Shown here piece by piece: positions 36,292-46,090 of a DNA stretch of 64,000 bases. The position numbers and the translations under genes are program-made. Position 1 is the first letter of the stretch. The number at the start of each line of letters is the position of its first letter. Source of the DNA: Planctomyces sp. (lineage in GTDB: Bacteria > Planctomycetota > Planctomycetia > Planctomycetales > Planctomycetaceae); contig JAEUIH010000008.1 of assembly GCA_016795105.1 (NCBI GenBank), positions 62,001-126,000 of the forward strand, read 5' to 3'. The notes under the pieces are model-generated. The model ran no database searches and had not been told where the DNA came from. It saw nothing but the letters and a program-made list of their open reading frames with translations.

Positions 36292-37329
36292 ATGTCAGGT
36301 CATTCACGTCGGCGGTTCCTTCATTATGCGGCTCTGACATCGATGGCAACCGCGATGACCACGGATGCAGAAACGCTGGCAGGGTCGGGCGGTCCGGAGA
36401 ACGCCGATCCGAAACTTGAGGCGGCTCAAGACAAATCCTCCCGGAAGTTCACCATGGACCTCCGAACCGGTTCTATTGGCGTTGGAGGAGATCAGCTCCG
36501 CCAGATCGAACTCGCTGCTGCACATGGATTTGAATCCGTAAACGCAGAAGGTGAATTCCTTGTCCGGTTGCCATCCAGCGAACGCCGCGAAATGCCGGAA
36601 ATCCTGAAGTCCAAAGGACTTGTCTGGGGTGCAGCTGGTCTGACCGTGGAGTTCCGCCGGGATGAAACCACTTTCGCAGATTCACTGAAGCCGTTCACTG
36701 AAATTGCTCAGGCACTGAAGGAATCCGGCGTCACGCGAGTCGGAACATGGCTGATGCCGTTCCATCAGGAAATGCCGTACGTCGCCAACTTCCGCCAACA
36801 CGCCCGCAGGCTCCGCGAATGCTCCAAAATCATGCAGGATCATGGGCTGCGGTTTGGAATGGAATATGTCGGCCCCAAGACGCTTTGGGCTTCGTCGAGA
36901 CATTCATTCATCCATTCGATGGTGGAGACAAAGGAGCTGATTGCGGAAATTGGGCTCGACAACGTCGGCATCGTTCTCGACAGCTGGCACTGGTACACCG
37001 CCCATGAATCCCTCTCCGATTTGCTGAGCCTGAAAGCCAGCGATGTTGTTGCCTGCGATCTGAACGACGCCCCCTCCGGTAAAGAAATCGACCAGCAAAT
37101 TGACAGCCAGCGAGAACTTCCAATGGCAACAGGCGTGATCGATCTCAAGGGTTTTCTGGGTGCATTGATCGAAATCGGGTACGACGGACCGGTCCGAGCA
37201 GAACCCTTCAACGCAGCCCTGAACGCGATGGACGACGATCAGGCGACAGCAGCGACCGCCACCGCCATGAAATCCGCGTTTTCGCTGGTGGATGGGGATA
37301 TTTCCCCCGGTTCAAAGCCGGAAAGATAG
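36292..37329 (+). CDS. Tat-exported sugar phosphate isomerase/epimerase-like TIM barrel
   Basis: 345 aa with the Tat signal SRRRFLHYAALTSMATAMT. The rest is an AP-endonuclease-2/xylose-isomerase-like TIM barrel with metal-ligand type motifs (GMEYVGPKTLW, GIVLDSWHWYTA, VVACDLNDAPSG, PVRAEPFN). This family is greatly expanded in planctomycetes. The substrate is unknown. A 213-bp gap separates it from the giant protease. Confidence 0.85.
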   Translation: MSGHSRRRFLHYAALTSMATAMTTDAETLAGSGGPENADPKLEAAQDKSSRKFTMDLRTGSIGVGGDQLRQIELAAAHGFESVNAEGEFLVRLPSSERREMPEILKSKGLVWGAAGLTVEFRRDETTFADSLKPFTEIAQALKESGVTRVGTWLMPFHQEMPYVANFRQHARRLRECSKIMQDHGLRFGMEYVGPKTLWASSRHSFIHSMVETKELIAEIGLDNVGIVLDSWHWYTAHESLSDLLSLKASDVVACDLNDAPSGKEIDQQIDSQRELPMATGVIDLKGFLGALIEIGYDGPVRAEPFNAALNAMDDDQATAATATAMKSAFSLVDGDISPGSKPER

Positions 37330-37542
37330 GAAAACCTGTTGCGACGGCTCTCCCCTGAGCCCCAAGATACAAGGTCTGTTCAGGTGCTGTTTTACCGGAG
37401 TCAAGCTGTTTTCCAAATTCCGGTGTTTGATTATCACCGTTTTTTCGTCGTCCCCTGTTCTTCCGTGCAGTTTCTGAACAAATCCTTTCGTCGATTCAGA
37501 TCATTCTTCCAGTGGTAACTGGTTATTTCAAATCCCGAGGTC

Positions 37543-40500
37543 ATGCCCATCATGCCACGACGTCCCGCAGGTTCTGGTTCGTTTTCGGATCGAGTTCGAG
37601 CAATTTTTGGGGAAGCAAACCGCCGTCGGCATCGCGGTGAAGCAAAGGGTACCCGCCTCACAGGCACTGAATCTCTCGAAGTGCGGTCGCTGCTGTCCGG
37701 CACAAACTACGTACCAAACCGAGTCCTGGTTGGCCTGACAGAAGGCACCGATCCTTCGACCGTTGAAGCCCGCGTCATCGGTTCGGAAATGAAACCGCTC
37801 GGGAACTACGGCGTTCACCTCATGACGCTCCCCGCCGGTGTCGATGCCCCAATGGCAATCGGTATGCTGCAGGGCTCTCCGGGCGTGCGCTACGCGGAAC
37901 TTGACTGGATCGGCGGACTGAGTGCAACACCGAACGATTCCAGCTTCAACAGACTTTGGGGACTCCGCAACCTGGGACAAACCGTGAATGGAGTCGCTGG
38001 CACATTTGACGCTGATATCGACGCGACAAACGCCTGGGATATTTCGACGGGGAGCCAATCCGTCATCGTTGCAATTGTCGACACCGGCATTGACTTTCTC
38101 CACCCGGATTTGGCCGGCAATATGTGGCAAAATCCCGGTGAGATTTCCGGTAACGGGATAGATGATGACGGAAATGGCTACGTCGACGACGTTTATGGTT
38201 ACGACTTTGACGCGGGAGACGCGGATCCCTCGGATGTGATAGGACACGGAACTCACGTCGCTGGAACCGTTGGAGCGGTAGGAGATAACGGTATAGGTGT
38301 TTCCGGCGTGAATTGGGATGTTAGCTTGATGGCGTTGAAAATCTTCGATGATTTCGGAGGTGCAACGACATCATCTGCAATTAGCGCTATCAACTATGCT
38401 GTGGCAATGGGAGCAACGGTTTCAAACCACAGCTACTACGTGCCGCCAACCGCAGCACTTCAGGATTCCATTATCAATGCTAGAAATTTCAATCATATTG
38501 TCGTCGCAGCCGCGGGCAACTTTTCAGATAACAGCGACTTTAATCCAATCTTCCCTGCGGGTTACACGCTGGACAACATCGTCTCAGTTGCCGCTTCCGA
38601 TCAACGAGACCAATTGGCCGGATTCTCAAACTTTGGTGTAACCAGCGTCGATATCGCTGCCCCTGGCGTCAATGTTTACAGCACTACTCCAACCGCAGGT
38701 TCACAGCTCTACTCTGCGAATTACGACTTCTCTGACGGAACTTCGATGGCTGCTCCACATGTTGCAGGGGCCATAGCACTCTTAAAGAGTATCCGCAATG
38801 CGCCCTACACAACCATCATCAACGCGCTTTATCAGGGTGCCGATGTTAAACCGGCACTAGCAGGGCTTGTAAAGACTGGCGCCCGCCTCAACGTCGCCAA
38901 CGCAATCAATTTCCTGCAGGAAGCGTCTATCAGCCTTTCAACGTCAACCGTGCGTGAAGATGCGGGTGATGGTGCAGTGACCGTTACAATTCAGAAACGC
39001 AACTGGCCTTTGAATCAGCCTTTGACGCTTGACCTGCAATTTGACGACATCAGTGAAGTCAGTGTTCCAATACTTGCCGGTGGAAACTTTGGCACAATCA
39101 CAATTCCAGCCAATGTGCCTCAGATTTCATTCCCAGTGAATATCCTCGATGACACGCTGCTGGACGGCACACAAACGGTAACCTTCCAACTGGAGTACCA
39201 GGGGAATTCACTTGGCTTCGCCGCACTCGACGTGACCGACATGGAAACACTGTCGATCTCTATTGACAAGACAACGATCAAAGAGAACGCAGGTCCAGGC
39301 GCTGCCAACATCACGATTACTCGTTCAAACACCGACATTGCTCCGCCGAACAATTATTTCATTGCCGACAATACTCTGTATGAATTCTCTCCGGACGGCA
39401 ATCAGGTGAATTCGTTTCCGGTCCCATGGCCAACCGGACTGCGTCCGATCGGTCAGGATGCTCATGATGCAGTCACACTGCTCAGCGGGCGAATTGCTGT
39501 CTATAACGGCACAACCACGGCATTCGTGTCTGTCTTCAATCCTGCATCAGCCACATGGCAACACTTTAATGTGAATGGGCTCTCTACCGATGGCACTGAC
39601 CCCGGTACAGGCGGGATTGCGTCCTGGAACAACTTCGCGTTCCTGACGGATATGCAGACGACTCCAAACAATCCCTATGGGGCTGTTCGGCTCAACCTTT
39701 CCAATGGACAGGTTACTCGTTTTGCCCAGAAATCACCCGGCTATCGTATGTTCGTAAAGGACGTTCACGGCTCGGTGATTCACGAAGTGGATCCAAACAC
39801 AGGCGCAACCCTCAACACAATTCCAATGCCGACTGCGAACGCGTTTGGATTTAATACCGGACTGGCGTTCGACGGTACGAACCTTTGGCTGCTGGCCGGA
39901 CCAATCAATAACGACCAGATCTACAAACTCAATCCCGATGACGGCACCGTGCTCGAAGTCCATAACCTCGGCGCAAGCAACGAATGGGATGGACTGGCCT
40001 TTATGAACGGCCTCTTGTACGTGCAGGACAACTTCATTCAGAACAGAATCACCGTCTACGATCCAGTCGCTCGAGCAATTGTTGACACCCTCGATATCGG
40101 TGCCGTCAATAATATCGATATCAGCGGCGGACTGGCTGCCATCACAGGACCGGACGCCCTGGTAGCAACTTCCACGTTTGGTGACACGATTTATCTGATC
40201 AACCCCACAAACGGTCAGGTCATCAACTTCTGGAATTCCGGAATGACGACCACTGAATACGGTGTCGGAGTTGCGAACGGAGAAATCTACGTCGGCGAAT
40301 TTATCAGTGATACGATGCGTGTCTTCAATCGTGAAGGTGCTCTGCAGCGAACTGTGCAGCTTGATCTGACACCTGTTGAGGGTGTGTTTGCAATCGGTGG
40401 AGACGATATTAAAGGACTCATCCCTACTCCGTATCGCTACCGCGATATTGCTGTTGGTCTGGATAACGTCGCGTATGTTCTTGATCGAGATGGTGTTGCA

Positions 40501-43500
40501 GTCGGCAGTTACAATCCATCAACTCTTGAACTCATCCAGTTTATCGATCTCGAGGTTGCCGTTAATGCGATCGCGGTTGCAGCGGACGGCACAATCCTCG
40601 GGGCTGCTTCAAACGGCTGGCTCTATAAGTTCGATTTCCTTGGAAATCTGATCGACTCGTTCAATACCGGTGTTGCTGGTTTGATCGACGTTGAGCTGAA
40701 CGTGGGTGGACAGGTTCTGGTCACATCAAGTTCCGGTGAGTTGATTCGAACGAGCCTCAATTTCCTGACACCGTTTTCATTCGCAGCAGCGGCAGCTCCC
40801 GGGTTTGCTGCATTTGGACGACACCAGACAATTCCTGCTGGTGAAGCAGCAATCACAATCACCAACAGTGACCCATCAGAAATCGGACTTCCCGCCCAGA
40901 TATTCATTCCAGCCGGTCAGCAGTCGGTGGTCATCCCGGTAACGGCGATTGACGACTCAATCCTGGATGGCACAATCAACGTCACAGTCACAGCATCCAA
41001 TACTCAATACATCGCCCCCGTTTCCGTCAGCCTGGACGTCGAAGACTCCGAAGGTGTGCTCGTTGACATTATCGCTCCTTCAGTTCCCGAGAACGCAGGC
41101 CCTGGAGCAACGATGGTCAGGATTTCAAGAACGGATGTGGGATACGACGCAGCCAACCCGTTTGAATACAGGTCGACTCAGGACTATTCCGTGACCACTC
41201 CGGTCTCGATCCTTGATCGAAACACAATCATTTCCAAAGTCACGGTTCCTTCGATGACAGCGCTGGTGGACGACATTGATGTCAAGCTCAGCCTGAATCA
41301 TACGTGGCTGGGAGACCTCGATGTCTATCTGATCAGCCCTGCCGGAACACGAGTCGAACTATTTACGGACCTGGTCTCCAACAAAACAGCGATGACGGAC
41401 ACGATCATTGATGACGAAGGTGGTCTGAGCATCACGGCTGCAGCTTCGCCGTATACTGGACGTTTCAGACCAGAAGGAGTCCTCGCAATGTTCGACGGTG
41501 AATCGCCGGTCGGAACCTGGACACTGGAGATCACAGATGACAATCGAACGGATACTGGAACGTTGTTTAACTGGAGTCTGAGCCTGACAACAGTGGGGCT
41601 GGCTCCGATGAAAGTGCTGTTGAGCAACAACCAGCAGGGAGACGAAGCCACTATCCCGCTCGAAGTGATCATCCCGCTGAATCAGTCTGAGGTCTATATT
41701 CCTCTCGACGCCATCGACGACAATGTACTTGATGGGACTCAGACGGCCACGATTTCGGTGGTTGATGTTCAGAAGCCCAATACGTTTACGGGAGCATTTC
41801 AGTCTGTCATTGGTTACGACTTTGGTTCGGATCAAGTCAACATCACCGATGTAGAAACTTTGACACTTCAGGTTAATCGGTCTGCCATTTCAGAAGCCGG
41901 TGGATCAGGTGCGGCAGTTGGCCGAGTTACCCGGTTCAACAGCGACATCGGCTCCAGCTACGTTGTCCAGCTTTCCAGCAGCGACACGAGTGAACTTACC
42001 GTTCCGCCAACTGTGACAATTCCTGCTGGTGCGACCTTCGCCGAATTCAATATTGATGCAGTCGATGACGCGCTTTTTGATGGCACCCAGACAGTCACTA
42101 TTACTGCAATTGCTCCGGAGTACGGGGCAAACAAGACAGTTAACCTCGATGTTGAGGACCTGGAACCAAGTCTTCAGTTCTCAACACTCACTCCAAATGT
42201 CCGTGAAAATGCTGGTTCAATTCTGCTGACTGTCACCCGTGTTGATCTGGCGGACCTGTCCCAGCCGATGACTGTTAATCTCACCAGCTCCGACACATCG
42301 GAATTGATCGTACCGGCGAGCGTCGTGATTCCGGCAACGCAGTCGTCGTTCAGTTTCATCGTGACTGTTGTCGATGATTCATTATTCGATGGGACACAGT
42401 CACCAAAAATCTCCGGAAGCGGAATCGGTGTTTCGGACGGCGAAATCACAATTCACGTGGAAGACTACGAGACCCTTTCGGTTCTTGCTACACCGAGTTC
42501 GTTCCTGGAAAACGGCGGACCTCAGGCATCGAAAGGTCGAGTCACCCGCAGCAATACGGATCTTGGCAGTGCTGTCACAGTGTTCCTCAACAGCAGCGAT
42601 ACATCGGAGCTGACTGTTCCGGCCTCTGTTGTTATTCCGGCTGGGAGCTCCTTTGTTGACTTCAATATCGCTGCAATCAATGACCCTCAGGCCGATGGTC
42701 CTCAGTCAGTCGTGATCTCCGCATCAGCCGCTGGTTACATTGATGGAAGTACAAACGCCACAGTTCTTGATCACGAACCACCTGTGATCCTTGGACCGCC
42801 ACCGGTCACCAGCAATCCGTTCCCAACAATTCAGTGGCAGGCAATCCCAGGGGCAACTCGCTATGACATCTGGATCGATGATGTCAGCAACGGGATCGCT
42901 CAGATCATTCGAAACACCAACGTAAGTGGAGTGACATTCACTCCCACAGAGGCGCTTGGTATTGGCCGCTATATCGTTCGGGTTCGAGCGTATGACGCCC
43001 TCGAAATTCCCGGCTTCTGGAGTAATGACTACCAGTTCCGGGTTGATACGGCACCAGTCATTACAGCGCCCGCATCAGGTGGCGGGACCGCAGTTCCCGC
43101 ATTCCCGGTCATCTCGTGGACAGCAGTCGCCGACGCGCCTCGATATGAAATCTGGATCGACAATGCGACAACCGGACAGACTCAGGTCGTCCGCCGTTCA
43201 GACCTTTCCACGACGAGCTACATCTCAACAGACGGCTTTGGTTCAGGCACCTACCGAGTATGGGTGCGGGCCTATAATGCTGTTGGGGAGTTTGGCAAGT
43301 GGAGTAACGAACGACGATTTACAGTTCTGGCTCAACCCGTCATCACGGCCCCAACAGGCGGTACATTCAACCGCACGCCAACCTTCAAGTGGACCGCAGT
43401 AGCGGGCGCAACACACTACGACCTGTGGGTGTCCGATCTCGTGAACAAGCGAGTCGTTCTCAGGGATCGAGTCGTTTTCGGCACGCAGTTTACTGCGGTC

Positions 43501-44466
43501 AGCGACTTTGCAAACGGAGAATACGCCGTTTGGGTACGAGCTAACGCCGGCAGTACCTTCGGGGAATGGTCGCCAGTTACCAAGTTCTCTATTGGACTGG
43601 CACCGCCGATCTTTACTCCGGTTGCAAACGCAACAACTCTCGCAAAACCACAGTTCACATGGGGTTCGCTCAGCGAAGCGTCTCATTATCAGCTCTGGGT
43701 GGATCGACTTGAAGGTGGCGTTGCCAAACGCGTGATCTATCAGCCCAGCCTGACGGGAACGTCATTTACTGCGTCCTCGGACCTCAAGATGGGCAACTAT
43801 CAGGTTTGGGTTCGAGCCATCAGCACGATGGGCGAAGTGACCGGATGGGGCTCACCTGTTGCATTCAAAGTTGCTCCTGTCCTGACGTCACCGACGGCAG
43901 GAAGTTCAGTAAATCCATCTCCGGAATTTACCTGGACAACGTTCTCTGATGCTGCCACCTATGAACTCTGGGTTGATGTTCTCAACGCTGGCTCATGGAC
44001 TCAGGTGATCCTCAAAACCGGACTGACGGGATCGACTTACAGCCATACATCCCCTCTGGCTGTCGGCAGCTATCGAGCGTGGATTCGAGCAGTTTCCACC
44101 ACGGGAGCTGCGACGTCCTGGGGAACTGCTGTTAACTTCTCCGTTGTAGCTCAGAATTCTGAGAAACCATTTATTCCGGGTCAGCCGGAAGCACCAGTCC
44201 TGACCGTCTTTGAAGAGCTGCTTCCAGAGGCAGTCACGACAGAGTCCTCTGACAAACAGCTCGTTCAAAAGCAGAACACCCAAACGGCTGAATTCGCCGC
44301 AACAGAAGTTCTTTTGTTGGCTGGACCCGATTACTCCAGCCAAACTGCCCATGTGAACTCTGTGGCAACTGAAGACGGAATCGCGGAACTCGCCTTCGAT
44401 TCCGTCATGGCCGAATGGAATGAACTCAGCTGGTTGCTGACGGAAGAACAGACGGCCGTTCAGTAA
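37543..44466 (+). CDS. Giant secreted subtilase with Calx-beta-like, propeller, P-domain and Fn3-like modules
   Basis: 2307 aa. The N-terminus carries a planctomycete LEPR-XLL-like export motif (SLEVRSLLSG, 44-53) in place of an ordinary signal. An inhibitor-like propeptide (about 55-130) precedes a subtilisin S8 domain with Asp180, His235 (GHGTHVAGT) and Ser401 (GTSMAAPHVAG). Six Calx-beta-like repeats follow (about 462-1744). The second holds a roughly 490-residue NHL-like propeller and the third holds a proprotein-convertase P domain (about 1215-1350). Five Fn3-like repeats (1746-2202, WVRA motifs) and an acidic tail complete it. Catalytic residues are intact. A surface or extracellular protease with adhesive modules is likely; no cell-wall anchor is visible. 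Confidence 0.93.
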   Translation: MPIMPRRPAGSGSFSDRVRAIFGEANRRRHRGEAKGTRLTGTESLEVRSLLSGTNYVPNRVLVGLTEGTDPSTVEARVIGSEMKPLGNYGVHLMTLPAGVDAPMAIGMLQGSPGVRYAELDWIGGLSATPNDSSFNRLWGLRNLGQTVNGVAGTFDADIDATNAWDISTGSQSVIVAIVDTGIDFLHPDLAGNMWQNPGEISGNGIDDDGNGYVDDVYGYDFDAGDADPSDVIGHGTHVAGTVGAVGDNGIGVSGVNWDVSLMALKIFDDFGGATTSSAISAINYAVAMGATVSNHSYYVPPTAALQDSIINARNFNHIVVAAAGNFSDNSDFNPIFPAGYTLDNIVSVAASDQRDQLAGFSNFGVTSVDIAAPGVNVYSTTPTAGSQLYSANYDFSDGTSMAAPHVAGAIALLKSIRNAPYTTIINALYQGADVKPALAGLVKTGARLNVANAINFLQEASISLSTSTVREDAGDGAVTVTIQKRNWPLNQPLTLDLQFDDISEVSVPILAGGNFGTITIPANVPQISFPVNILDDTLLDGTQTVTFQLEYQGNSLGFAALDVTDMETLSISIDKTTIKENAGPGAANITITRSNTDIAPPNNYFIADNTLYEFSPDGNQVNSFPVPWPTGLRPIGQDAHDAVTLLSGRIAVYNGTTTAFVSVFNPASATWQHFNVNGLSTDGTDPGTGGIASWNNFAFLTDMQTTPNNPYGAVRLNLSNGQVTRFAQKSPGYRMFVKDVHGSVIHEVDPNTGATLNTIPMPTANAFGFNTGLAFDGTNLWLLAGPINNDQIYKLNPDDGTVLEVHNLGASNEWDGLAFMNGLLYVQDNFIQNRITVYDPVARAIVDTLDIGAVNNIDISGGLAAITGPDALVATSTFGDTIYLINPTNGQVINFWNSGMTTTEYGVGVANGEIYVGEFISDTMRVFNREGALQRTVQLDLTPVEGVFAIGGDDIKGLIPTPYRYRDIAVGLDNVAYVLDRDGVAVGSYNPSTLELIQFIDLEVAVNAIAVAADGTILGAASNGWLYKFDFLGNLIDSFNTGVAGLIDVELNVGGQVLVTSSSGELIRTSLNFLTPFSFAAAAAPGFAAFGRHQTIPAGEAAITITNSDPSEIGLPAQIFIPAGQQSVVIPVTAIDDSILDGTINVTVTASNTQYIAPVSVSLDVEDSEGVLVDIIAPSVPENAGPGATMVRISRTDVGYDAANPFEYRSTQDYSVTTPVSILDRNTIISKVTVPSMTALVDDIDVKLSLNHTWLGDLDVYLISPAGTRVELFTDLVSNKTAMTDTIIDDEGGLSITAAASPYTGRFRPEGVLAMFDGESPVGTWTLEITDDNRTDTGTLFNWSLSLTTVGLAPMKVLLSNNQQGDEATIPLEVIIPLNQSEVYIPLDAIDDNVLDGTQTATISVVDVQKPNTFTGAFQSVIGYDFGSDQVNITDVETLTLQVNRSAISEAGGSGAAVGRVTRFNSDIGSSYVVQLSSSDTSELTVPPTVTIPAGATFAEFNIDAVDDALFDGTQTVTITAIAPEYGANKTVNLDVEDLEPSLQFSTLTPNVRENAGSILLTVTRVDLADLSQPMTVNLTSSDTSELIVPASVVIPATQSSFSFIVTVVDDSLFDGTQSPKISGSGIGVSDGEITIHVEDYETLSVLATPSSFLENGGPQASKGRVTRSNTDLGSAVTVFLNSSDTSELTVPASVVIPAGSSFVDFNIAAINDPQADGPQSVVISASAAGYIDGSTNATVLDHEPPVILGPPPVTSNPFPTIQWQAIPGATRYDIWIDDVSNGIAQIIRNTNVSGVTFTPTEALGIGRYIVRVRAYDALEIPGFWSNDYQFRVDTAPVITAPASGGGTAVPAFPVISWTAVADAPRYEIWIDNATTGQTQVVRRSDLSTTSYISTDGFGSGTYRVWVRAYNAVGEFGKWSNERRFTVLAQPVITAPTGGTFNRTPTFKWTAVAGATHYDLWVSDLVNKRVVLRDRVVFGTQFTAVSDFANGEYAVWVRANAGSTFGEWSPVTKFSIGLAPPIFTPVANATTLAKPQFTWGSLSEASHYQLWVDRLEGGVAKRVIYQPSLTGTSFTASSDLKMGNYQVWVRAISTMGEVTGWGSPVAFKVAPVLTSPTAGSSVNPSPEFTWTTFSDAATYELWVDVLNAGSWTQVILKTGLTGSTYSHTSPLAVGSYRAWIRAVSTTGAATSWGTAVNFSVVAQNSEKPFIPGQPEAPVLTVFEELLPEAVTTESSDKQLVQKQNTQTAEFAATEVLLLAGPDYSSQTAHVNSVATEDGIAELAFDSVMAEWNELSWLLTEEQTAVQ

Positions 44467-44495
44467 CCTGATCAGCCGCGATTGATAGCCCCCCT

Positions 44496-44535
44496 CCAAA
44501 GTACTCATCACGCTCCGTCGTGATGAGTACTTTGG
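44496..44535. terminator. Long hairpin between convergent genes
   Basis: 17-bp perfect inverted repeat (CCAAAGTACTCATCACG and its complement) with loop CTCCGT. It lies 30 bp after the subtilase stop and 30 bp before the stop of the facing gene. There is no T run of note, but position and length suggest a bidirectional terminator or RNA 3'-end stabiliser. Confidence 0.75.
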
Positions 44536-44564
44536 GAGGACTCCGGAAGGACTGCATGATTACT

Positions 44565-45896
44565 TCAGGGACGAAGTGGCTGCACTCGGATGGCGCGAAA
44601 ATCGAGATCGGTACCCGGATCATGGCCCTGAAGGCTGAAATGACCGGGAGCCGATCGCTGGCCCTGTCTGGGATTCTCATTGGGCTCGCGTGTGTCCTGC
44701 CAGTTGACAACCTGGTACCCATTCACCCACGTAGCAATTTTGTCGCCCTGAGCAATCAACGTCTCAGTGAACCACTCACGATCACTGGCGACAACGTATC
44801 GTGCTGGCACTCGGCGAAAGATGGCTCCGCTTCCGGCATCTTTTGGCTTAGAGCGATCACCATCCAGAAATCCGTTATGAATCTGCATCTCATAGCCATT
44901 GGACGGAGCGGCCTCCGTTCCCTGGATCGCCCGAAAGAACACTCCACTGTTGAGTGAATCACCGTTTGTTCGGGCCTCAACATGCAGGATAAAGTCGCCG
45001 AACTGATCGCTTGACTCCAGAAATCCCGGACCACCGGATACATGCAACAGGCCGTCACGAACTGCAAACTCGGACTTTGAACCAGGAACAACGTTCCACC
45101 CGGTGAGATCCATACCGTTCCAGAGCATTTGAGGAGCAAGAGGGCGAAGAAGCACCTTTCTGAACGCAATTCGCCCTTCGTTCATCTGTAACCCGATTTT
45201 TCCAGTCAGCTGTACCGAGTCGCTCATATCTGTGAAGTCCACAATCTGCGCATCGTCGAGCCAGACCTGAATATGAGGCCCCTCGCAACGAACTCGGAAC
45301 GAATGCCAATCGCCTTCGACGGCTGGAACGTTTTCAGCAACGTGTCTTCCGACAAGGCTGCCGGTTCGATGGGTCGGATGGCCATCACAGATATTGAGTT
45401 CGTAAGTGTCTTTTGAAGGATCGGCAGCGTTTTCGGCAGTTCGAAGAAAGACTCCGCTGTTGCCTCCGGACGCGAGATGGAAATCGCAGCGAAATTCAAA
45501 GTCATCAAATCGAAAGGGAGTCAGCAACAGACTCTTTCCGCCACCGTCGCACACGATGGTTCCTTCTTCAACTCGCCACTGAGAATTCTCCGGCTGCTGC
45601 CAGCCGAACAACGATGTCCCATCAAACAGGCTGATCCAGCCATCGCGTATCTCTTCCTGCGACAATGGTGCAGGTACAAACGGTGCAGCCACAACCGGTG
45701 CAGGCGGCGACATCGACGAACCTGAATTCGCCGCAGTTGAGGCGGCGGATGACGGCGAAGACGCGGCCTGAGTAGTGCTGGTTGATTCAGAAGCCGGAGA
45801 AGCGGGCTCAAGGTCCGGTGATTGACCGCAGCCGGAAAATGAGAATGCAGAAAACGCCACAAGCAGTGACGAGAGAGAAGTTCGGCGGGATTTCAT
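44565..45896 (-). CDS. Lipoprotein with two DUF1080 (3-keto-disaccharide hydrolase-like) domains
   Basis: 443 aa. The lipobox SFSGC gives lipidated Cys23. A Ser/Ala/Pro-rich linker (25-75) is followed by two tandem concanavalin-like DUF1080 domains. The first contains GWISLFDGTSLFGWQ and SGGNSGVFLRTAE; the second contains LWNGMDLTGWNV and SLNSGVFFRAIQG. The family includes 3-keto-glycoside hydrolases and is abundant in planctomycetes. Probable carbohydrate binding or cleavage at the outer membrane. Confidence 0.88.
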   Translation of the reverse strand: MKSRRTSLSSLLVAFSAFSFSGCGQSPDLEPASPASESTSTTQAASSPSSAASTAANSGSSMSPPAPVVAAPFVPAPLSQEEIRDGWISLFDGTSLFGWQQPENSQWRVEEGTIVCDGGGKSLLLTPFRFDDFEFRCDFHLASGGNSGVFLRTAENAADPSKDTYELNICDGHPTHRTGSLVGRHVAENVPAVEGDWHSFRVRCEGPHIQVWLDDAQIVDFTDMSDSVQLTGKIGLQMNEGRIAFRKVLLRPLAPQMLWNGMDLTGWNVVPGSKSEFAVRDGLLHVSGGPGFLESSDQFGDFILHVEARTNGDSLNSGVFFRAIQGTEAAPSNGYEMQIHNGFLDGDRSKPKDAGSGAIFRRVPARYVVASDREWFTETLIAQGDKIATWVNGYQVVNWQDTREPNENPRQGQRSAPGHFSLQGHDPGTDLDFRAIRVQPLRP

Positions 45897-46020
45897 TGGC
45901 GCAGCCTGTCATCGAGAAGGAATGCTGAAACGGTCGCCGCAATGACAACAGTCACGAGCGATGGAGGAAAGCATATCCTGTCCGAAGCTGCGTACAATTC
46001 ACGCCGGGAGTACAAACAGA

Positions 46021-46050
46021 AAACCCATGTCGAGAAAACGACATGGGTTT
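46021..46050 (-). terminator. Terminator of the FliA-type sigma factor gene
   Basis: 12-bp perfect stem (AAACCCATGTCG with CGACATGGGTTT), 6-nt loop, followed on the - strand by a T-rich tail TCTGTTTG. It lies 40 bp past the sigma factor stop. Confidence 0.85.
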
Positions 46051-46090
46051 CGAAAGATCTGAATCGAGTCGATCTGAAGTCAATCTGTTC

